Origin: an uncultured Bacteroidales bacterium
GTDB taxonomy: Bacteria > Bacteroidota > Bacteroidia > Bacteroidales > P3
Length of the DNA stretch: 64,000 nucleotides
Assembly: GCA_900314925.1 (NCBI GenBank)
Contig: OMXC01000006.1
Location: 1 to 64,000 of the forward strand
Reading direction: 5' to 3'
Shown here: positions 60,106-64,000 of the stretch, one piece after another
Numbering within the stretch: the stretch's first letter is position 1
Layout: each line of letters opens with the position of its first letter
The notes under the pieces: generated by a model
Seen by the model: the letters and a program-made list of their open reading frames with translations, nothing else
Databases searched by the model: none
What the model was told of the DNA's origin: nothing
Position numbers and translations under genes: made by a program

Positions 60106-60181
60106 TTGCCCGTACAATAATTTCCACTTTCTTTCGTTATCCAAATGTTACGCGTGCGAAGAGAACCGCCGCCGCTTTCCA

Positions 60182-60280
60182 ACGGCGCCTCTACCGCCCC
60201 GCCACGGACTTCCTACGGCCTTTCTATCGCCTCTGGCCGATGCACGGCCGAACCAAGGCCGAGGAGGGGCCGAAGGGACT
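60182..60280. repeat. Period-11 array, 9 units, GC-rich
   Basis: ACGGCGCCTCT, ACCGCCCCGCC, ACGGACTTCCT, ACGGCCTTTCT, ATCGCCTCTGG, CCGATGCACGG, CCGAACCAAGG, CCGAGGAGGGG and CCGAAGGGACT. The register holds although the units are more diverged than at the other loci. The dyad is weaker. It lies between the tRNA terminator and the T9SS-protein gene, in a spacer (60106-60375) with nothing else recognisable. Confidence 0.82.
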
Positions 60281-60375
60281 CCATCAAAAGCGCTGACCAT
60301 CAACAAAATAGCGCACAACTGTACATATACAACACTGAAAGACAAACAGATACAAAACACACAAAAAGCCGTCTG

Positions 60376-63300
60376 ATGACAAAAAAAATCACCATAATAG
60401 CCCTGCTGATGCTTGTGGCGCTGCAGGCCCTGGGGCGCAACGAGCGCGACACCCTCGGCATCGGCACGCAGGTGGTCTTTGTACGCAACGACGGCCAGTG
60501 GGACAGCCGTGTGCGCTACGAGGCGCAGCTCCACGATGCCGCCCTCTTCCTTGAGGACGACGGCCTCACGGTGGCCCTGCGCACCCCCCAGCGCCACCCC
60601 GCCCCAGGCACCGGACGCCGCACGCCCATGCACGCCTACAAGATGCTTTTCGCCGGAGCGTCGGCGACACCCGCCGGCGAGGCGCAGCAGCCGGGCTACA
60701 GCAACTATTTCCTCGGCAGCAACCCTGCACGCTGGCGCTCGCGGGTGCCGAGCTACGCCGTGGCCCGATACAGCAACCTGTATCCCGGCATCGACCTTGA
60801 GCTGTACACCGCTTCCAACGCCTTGAAGTACAACCTCATCGTCCATCCCGGCGCCGACCCGTCGACCATCGCCATCGAATACCTCGGCACCGACGGCGTC
60901 AGCATCGTCGGCGACGGCAACCTGCGCATCCGCACCACGGTGCGCGACATCGTGGAGCTGAAGCCCTACGTCTACCAGGAAGAGAAAGGCGACGGCCGCG
61001 TGGAGCGCGAGGTGAAGAGCCGCTGGCGGCTGAGCAAGACCGACGGAGGCTACCGCGCCACTGTTGAGATCGGCGACTACGACCGCACGCGCGACCTTGT
61101 GATAGACCCCGTGGTGCAGCTCCGCTTCTCCACCTACACGGGCTCACTGGCCGACAACTGGGGCACCACGGGCACCTACGACTCGCACAAGAACACTTAC
61201 ACCGCGGGCCTCGTCTTCGGCATCGGCTACCCCACCTCGCTGGGCGCCTACGACACCACCTTCAACAGCACGGCGGGCATCGCGGACATAGGCATCTTCA
61301 AGTTTGACTCCACCGGCAGCCAGCGCCTCTACGCCACCTACCTCGGCGGCGCGCAGGCCGATATGCCGCACAGCCTCTATGTCAACAACTTCGACGAGCT
61401 GCTCATCCTCGGCACCACCGGGAGCAACGACTTCCCCACGACGGCCGACGCCTACCGGCGCGGGCTTGCCGGCGGCACCGGCATCAACTACGAGAACGCC
61501 CAGACGATAGCCTTCCCCAACGGGAGCGACATCTTCGTGGCGCGCCTCAGCCCCGACGGCACCACGCTGCAGGCCTCCACGCTCATTGGCGGCAACGACA
61601 ACGACGGCCTCAACTACAAAAGGCACTACAACAGAAGCAGCCAGGTCATCATGCAGGGCAACGACACCCTGTACCACAACTACGGCGACGGCGCACGCGG
61701 CGAGATTATCAGCGACATCTTCGGCAACACCTACGTCAGCAGCACCACCATGAGCGCCAACTTCCCCACCACGGCCGGGGCCGCCCAGCGCAACTACGTG
61801 TACAAGCAGGACGCCGTGGTCTTTAAGCTCGACTATGCACTCCACACGCTGCTCTGGAGCACCTACCTCGGTGGCAGCGGCGACGACGCGGCCTATTCCA
61901 TAGACCTCGACGACGACCGCAACCCTGTGGTCTGCGGCGGCACCGCGAGCAGCGACTTCCCCGTCACCGCCGGCACCCATCAGACCACCTACGGAGGTGG
62001 CACCGCCGACGGCTTCGTGGCAAAGCTCTCCACCGACGACGGCAGCCTGATAGCCTCCACCTTCACCGGGTCGGCGGCCTACGACCAGGCCTACTTCGTG
62101 CGTGTGGGCAACGACGGCGAGACCTTCATCTTCGGGCAGACCAAGGCCCAGGGGTCCGCCATGATACACAACGCGGGCTACAGCGTGCCCTCGTCGGGCA
62201 TGCTGCTGCAACGCCTCTCGCCGGCCCTCGACACCCTGCGCTGGAGCACCGTCTTCGGCACCCCCGGGCGCATCAACCTCTCCCCCACGGCTTTCGCCGC
62301 CGACATCTGCAACCGCGTCTATGCCGCCGGCTGGGGGCGTGATTTCGTGGTGTACAACGGCGTGCAGTGGTACACCATGGGCACCACGGGCATGCAGACC
62401 ACCCCGGACGCCTACGCCGATTCCACCGACGGACAGGACTTCTACATCATCACCATCGACGCCGATGCCAACCAGCTCGACTATGCCACCTTCTTCGGCG
62501 AGCTGCACCGCACCGACGGCTACAGCCTCAACGGCGCCGACCATGTGGACGGCGGCACCTCGCGCTTCGACCGCCTCGCCACGCTCTACCAGTCTGTCTG
62601 CGCCTCATGCGGCGGCACGCAGAACTTCCCCACCACCGCCGGTGCCTGGAGCGACACCAACCGCTCCTCCAACTGCAACAACGCCATCTTCCGCTTCAAC
62701 GTAAGGGACGACTTTCCGGTGGCCGAGTTTCTGGCGCCGCAGGCCGGCTGCGCCCCCTACACCGTCAACCTGCGCCACACAGGGCGCGGCACGTCGTTCC
62801 TGTGGGACTTCGGCGACGGCACCACGTCCACCGACCCCAACCCCACCCACACATACACCGCCGCCGGCACCTACACCATCACCTTGACGGCCTACATGGC
62901 CGGCGGATGCAGCAATGCCGACGTGCAGAGCCGCCAGCTCCTCGTCATAGAGCCGTCGGAGGGGTTCACGCACCCCGTGATCATAGCCTGCAACGGCGCC
63001 GCAGTGCCCATAGGCGTCACGCCGCAGCCGGGGGCCACATACACATGGCTCGGCGGCAACATCGAGACGCCCAACATAGCCAACCCCTCGGTGTCGCAGG
63101 CTGGCACCTATATACTTCGCACACAGGCGCAAGGCTGTTCGCAGACCGACACCTTCAAGGTCACGGTGCAGCATGTCATCGTGGCCGACAGCCTGATAGG
63201 CAACAGCTGCCGCGACAGCGCCGACGGCCGCCTCATACTCACCGTGGAGGCTGGCATCAGCCCTGCCGCGCTCACCTACCACTCCTCGCCCACCCTGCCC

Positions 63301-64000
63301 ACGCACACCACAGACACCACCATAGTCTTCGACAGCCTCGCCCCGGGCGTGGAGTACACCGTCACGGTGATAGGCCCCAACTGCGAATACACACACCGCT
63401 ACACCCTTGCCAACAAGCCGCGTCCGAATATAGAGCGGCAAGAATCGCAGCCTTTGTGCCACGACACGTGCGCGGGGTGGTACCGCATCACCCTTGACGG
63501 ACACGACACCCTCTTCTCAGGCCTCTGCGAAGGGACATACTACGACACCCTCATCGACGCCGACGGATGCCCCGTGGCCCTCACCACACACATACGGCGC
63601 AACCACGCCCTCGACAGCCTACGCGCGTGGGCCGACGACAGCCTGCTCTGGGACGGCGAGAGCACCATGCTCCACGCCACGGTGAGCAGCAGCGAGGCTG
63701 TCGGCTACCTGTGGAGCCCCGCGGCGACCCTCGAGAGCCCCGATGCCGCCGACGCTCTGGCCACGCCGACAGACAGCGTGACAGTATACACCGTCACGGC
63801 CACTTCCGGCGGATGCTCGCGGACGGCCAAAGTGACCGTGCGCTGCAACCCCGTAGTCTGCGGAGCGCCGCTCTTCACCATACCCAACGCCTTCACCCCC
63901 AACGGCGACGGCACCAACGACGCCGTGTGCTTCAACAGCGAGCAGATCGCCGAGTTCACCATAGTCATCTTCAACCGCTGGGGCGAGGCCGTCTACCGCT
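60376..64000 (+). CDS. Large secreted protein with PKD domain and T9SS/gliding C-terminal domain (cut by window end)
   Basis: At least 1,208 codons, open at the right edge. The frame is continuous wherever I checked it. A signal peptide (MTKKITIIALLMLVALQALG) is followed by an N-terminal DUF7948-like region (VVFVRNDGQWDSRVRYEAQ, YSNLYPGIDLELY). SBBP-type beta-propeller repeats come next (YLGGAQADMPHSLYV, WSTYLGGSGDDAAYSIDLD, DFPTTADAYRRG). A PKD domain follows (FLWDFGDGTTSTDPNPTHTY), then Ig-like parts. It ends in a gliding-motility-associated C-terminal domain (FTIPNAFTPNGDGTND, VIFNRWGEAVY). The last domain is the sorting signal of the type IX secretion system, so cell-surface display is expected. 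Confidence 0.93.
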   Translation, partial: MTKKITIIALLMLVALQALGRNERDTLGIGTQVVFVRNDGQWDSRVRYEAQLHDAALFLEDDGLTVALRTPQRHPAPGTGRRTPMHAYKMLFAGASATPAGEAQQPGYSNYFLGSNPARWRSRVPSYAVARYSNLYPGIDLELYTASNALKYNLIVHPGADPSTIAIEYLGTDGVSIVGDGNLRIRTTVRDIVELKPYVYQEEKGDGRVEREVKSRWRLSKTDGGYRATVEIGDYDRTRDLVIDPVVQLRFSTYTGSLADNWGTTGTYDSHKNTYTAGLVFGIGYPTSLGAYDTTFNSTAGIADIGIFKFDSTGSQRLYATYLGGAQADMPHSLYVNNFDELLILGTTGSNDFPTTADAYRRGLAGGTGINYENAQTIAFPNGSDIFVARLSPDGTTLQASTLIGGNDNDGLNYKRHYNRSSQVIMQGNDTLYHNYGDGARGEIISDIFGNTYVSSTTMSANFPTTAGAAQRNYVYKQDAVVFKLDYALHTLLWSTYLGGSGDDAAYSIDLDDDRNPVVCGGTASSDFPVTAGTHQTTYGGGTADGFVAKLSTDDGSLIASTFTGSAAYDQAYFVRVGNDGETFIFGQTKAQGSAMIHNAGYSVPSSGMLLQRLSPALDTLRWSTVFGTPGRINLSPTAFAADICNRVYAAGWGRDFVVYNGVQWYTMGTTGMQTTPDAYADSTDGQDFYIITIDADANQLDYATFFGELHRTDGYSLNGADHVDGGTSRFDRLATLYQSVCASCGGTQNFPTTAGAWSDTNRSSNCNNAIFRFNVRDDFPVAEFLAPQAGCAPYTVNLRHTGRGTSFLWDFGDGTTSTDPNPTHTYTAAGTYTITLTAYMAGGCSNADVQSRQLLVIEPSEGFTHPVIIACNGAAVPIGVTPQPGATYTWLGGNIETPNIANPSVSQAGTYILRTQAQGCSQTDTFKVTVQHVIVADSLIGNSCRDSADGRLILTVEAGISPAALTYHSSPTLPTHTTDTTIVFDSLAPGVEYTVTVIGPNCEYTHRYTLANKPRPNIERQESQPLCHDTCAGWYRITLDGHDTLFSGLCEGTYYDTLIDADGCPVALTTHIRRNHALDSLRAWADDSLLWDGESTMLHATVSSSEAVGYLWSPAATLESPDAADALATPTDSVTVYTVTATSGGCSRTAKVTVRCNPVVCGAPLFTIPNAFTPNGDGTNDAVCFNSEQIAEFTIVIFNRWGEAVYR

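Noticed and set aside
61144-62544. 466-codon minus frame opposite the T9SS-type protein
   Set aside because: The plus frame is continuous with clear SBBP, PKD and C-terminal domains.

Overview
The window looks like chromosomal DNA of an uncultured, GC-rich member of the order Bacteroidales. The evidence is the Bacteroidetes-type promoters (TTTG, about 20 bp, TAnnTTTG), a catalytic plus zinc regulatory ATCase pair (pyrB-pyrI), a PPi-type phosphofructokinase, the rsmD-DUF3822 pair, DUF721 next to recF, a fused double ABC-2 permease, a Tgt without zinc cysteines, and a surface protein ending in a gliding-motility/T9SS C-terminal domain. Nearly all of it is housekeeping DNA. There is no prophage, IS element, CRISPR array or rRNA operon.

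Layout. 0-3 kb: a small accessory module (three tiny ORFs and a PIN toxin) and a retropepsin-like protein. 3.2-9.2 kb: obgE-PAP2, then cvpA-dus-TPR lipoprotein-pyrB-pyrI-membrane protein. 9.2-17 kb (minus): TonB-dependent receptor with a catalytically dead M16 partner, and gyrA with a TPR protein. 17.3-25.6 kb (minus): a tight operon (DUF3822, rsmD, purC, CYTH, YfcC transporter), then pfp-envC-lpxH. 26-32.9 kb: TolC-HlyD-ABC2 exporter, split chromate transporter, TerC. 33-38.6 kb (minus): envelope proteins and an M13 peptidase. 38.7-51.6 kb (minus): polA, pdxA, pepA, an ABC exporter, DUF721, recF, ispH, an M23 peptidase, a DUF4236-like protein and lpdA. 52-60 kb (plus): GroES-like, alaS, a small phage-type protein, tgt, a glycosyltransferase, an ECF sigma factor, an outer-membrane protein, GNAT and tRNA-Arg. 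60.4 kb to the edge: a large T9SS-type surface protein, cut by the window end.

The most unusual content is not a gene. Spacers, and several coding regions, are full of degenerate short tandem repeats of two strict periods. Period-7 arrays (units such as GAGTTAT, AAATGAG, CACTTCT, GTTTAAA) occupy almost every spacer from 37.6 to 52.5 kb. They supply stop codons, start codons, a signal-peptide core and an in-frame protein insertion. Period-11 arrays (units such as TCCGTAGGGGC and ACTGAAGAAAT) occur at five loci, four of them built as long dyads. Two of these share a 48-bp identical core in opposite orientation. A separate 41-bp tandem array precedes obgE. These repeats are the best candidate here for an undescribed system.
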